DNA from: Lycium barbarum
Lineage: Eukaryota; Streptophyta; Magnoliopsida; Solanales; Solanaceae
Assembly: GCF_019175385.1 (NCBI RefSeq)
Contig: NC_083339.1
Coordinates: forward strand, 51,792,596-51,856,595
DNA length: 64,000 nucleotides
Direction: 5' to 3'
Every line of letters begins with the position of its first letter. Positions within the stretch are counted from its first letter, which is position 1. Below, in pieces: positions 62,926 to 64,000 of this stretch. The notes under the pieces were generated by a model. That model was not told the origin of the DNA and searched no databases. It saw nothing but the letters and a program-made list of their open reading frames with translations. Position numbers and translations under genes: made by a program.

Positions 62926-63333
62926 AAACGAAAGAGCAACTTATCCTTTCACTGGAGCTTCACTCATTATCCTCGGAGTGAGCAACCCGATTACTTATGT
63001 CCTATTTGCAGTCCTCTCTTACACCCGTTAAATAACTGTGTTGGATCATGAACTAATAATCACCACCTATTTTGCCACTATCACCGACTTGATTTTCAGC
63101 TTGAGTCCGAGGTTAGCAATCATTGTCAAAAACCCATTTTCGGGGTACTATTGCAATGGCAGTGAGCTCACTTGGCTCACTTTTGTTTTGTCCTTTTTCT
63201 CTTCAAAGAGGGTGCTTCATCAACAAAAAGCCTCTTTGACAGCGGCGACAGCCGTCGAAAGAAGTAATGGCTCCTCAGAACCAACTTGATTGGTGGATAA
63301 ATCCTCTAAAGAAGGAGCAGGATTAGCAGACAT
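62926..63333 (-). pseudogene. 5' part of the antisense-type retroelement ORF
   Basis: ATG at 63331-63333; the minus strand reads MSANPAPSLEDLSTNQ and EEPLLLSTAVAAVKEAF before two TGA stops at 63222-63217. Decayed coding sequence then runs to the chromovirus border. After removing both insertions the frame joins the piece at 42004. It lies about 400 bp before a plus-strand LTR, the position of the antisense ORF in Tat-lineage elements. Confidence 0.5.
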
Positions 63334-63740
63334 GATTTAGGCTTGAATAAAAATGCAAAGCTGAGTGGATACATGGTGAAAATAACAAGCGAGATGGTGG
63401 AAGATGAATTCCGATGAACTCAGGCAAGAAGAAAGAGTTGCCGAGAATGGCAGAGAAGAAACAAGAAAACTTTTGAAATGCAAAGTGAAAAAAGGGGAAA
63501 GAAGAGGGGTAAGGGTTTTAGAAAAGCAAAAACCCATCATTACCTCATAACCAGCAATAGGATTGCTCCAATCCAAGGCTGACACATGTCCAAAGCATTT
63601 AATACTAGTGGGCACATATCACTTTATTTATGACAGTGGTCTTTTCACAACCTTCCCCGCCAAAACGGAAGACTTACACTTCTCAGGCATAATTCAGTGA
63701 ATGCTTGGAAAGTGGGGGGAACTATATGTGTGGGGAAAAA
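63334..63740. other. Spacer between antisense ORF and LTR, with possible polypurine tract
   Basis: Purine-rich plus-strand sequence; gtggggggaact (about 63703) and gtgtggggaaaaa directly before 63741 suit a polypurine tract for a plus-strand element. Confidence 0.45.
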
Positions 63741-64000
63741 TGTTATATCCTGCATTTTCGAACGTCGAATTATTTGTAAGCTGAGCTGGGGCCCACACGT
63801 CAAGATTTTTTTTTGGGACATGTGACAAATTATATGACTCACATATGTGAAGTTAAACACAACTCAAGAAGGACCCTTGGGCCAAATCAAAGTGGAAGCC
63901 CTCCAAAAGGACAATTTAAGGAAGCATTTTCGGATGATCTGACTTCTAGGGGCAAAAACGGTATTATAGGTTTGGAATTTGGGAAAACGCCCAGCAATAA
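63741..64000 (+). mobile_element. Start of a plus-strand Gypsy LTR, cut by window end
   Basis: It begins TGTTATATCCTGCATTTTCG right after a G/A-rich tract and runs to the window edge. The opening resembles LTRs of non-chromovirus (Tat-like) Gypsy elements, from memory. Confidence 0.5.

Overview
This is plant nuclear DNA and almost certainly from Solanaceae. It is AT-rich and intron-rich. It carries an AU-type SINE with pol III boxes, TS/RTE-type retroposon tails ending in (TTG)n, Stowaway and hAT MITEs, and many LTRs whose ends read TGTCACGACCC / GGGTGTAACA. No prokaryotic genes, rRNA, tRNA genes or CRISPR arrays are seen. I cannot name the species.

Layout. 1-8.4 kb holds remnants of LTR retrotransposons: a minus-strand chromovirus 3' end, plus-strand Gypsy LTR pieces and a Copia LTR piece. 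8.7-12.7 kb is a GC-rich repeat split by a 2.5-kb chromovirus LTR. 12.8-35.0 kb is the only convincing cellular gene. It runs on the plus strand with a 5'-UTR intron and 15 coding exons, all joined in phase 0, for a predicted protein of 552 aa. Ten consecutive exons are each exactly 63 bp and encode a 21-residue (three-heptad) coiled-coil module. Its introns are swollen by LINEs, SINEs, MITEs and a solo LTR nested inside a LINE. 36.4-39.9 kb holds nested fold-back and hAT elements. 39.9-63.7 kb is a stack of nested retroelements: an intron-containing minus-strand ORF remnant, resembling the antisense ORF of Tat-lineage Gypsy elements, was hit by a Copia element (42005-47800, duplication aaaag) and, 9 bp away, by a chromovirus (47815-62920, duplication agtat). 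The chromovirus then received two solo LTRs (48390-50629, aagat; 55976-58575, ctcaa). A plus-strand LTR starts at 63741 and runs off the window.

How the parts relate. None of the retroelement coding regions looks functional: they carry stops, frameshifts and deletions, and many of the stops look like C-to-T decay at methylated sites. The coiled-coil gene keeps open frames and splice signals in every exon despite several kilobases of insertions in its introns. Its function is not known to me. The lysine-rich N-terminus, long coiled coil and conserved-looking hydrophobic C-terminal patch suggest a scaffold or tether, which is inference only.

Limits: all calls come from reading the sequence by eye. 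Family names rest on recalled hallmarks, not database searches. There is a run of Ns at 32819-33008.
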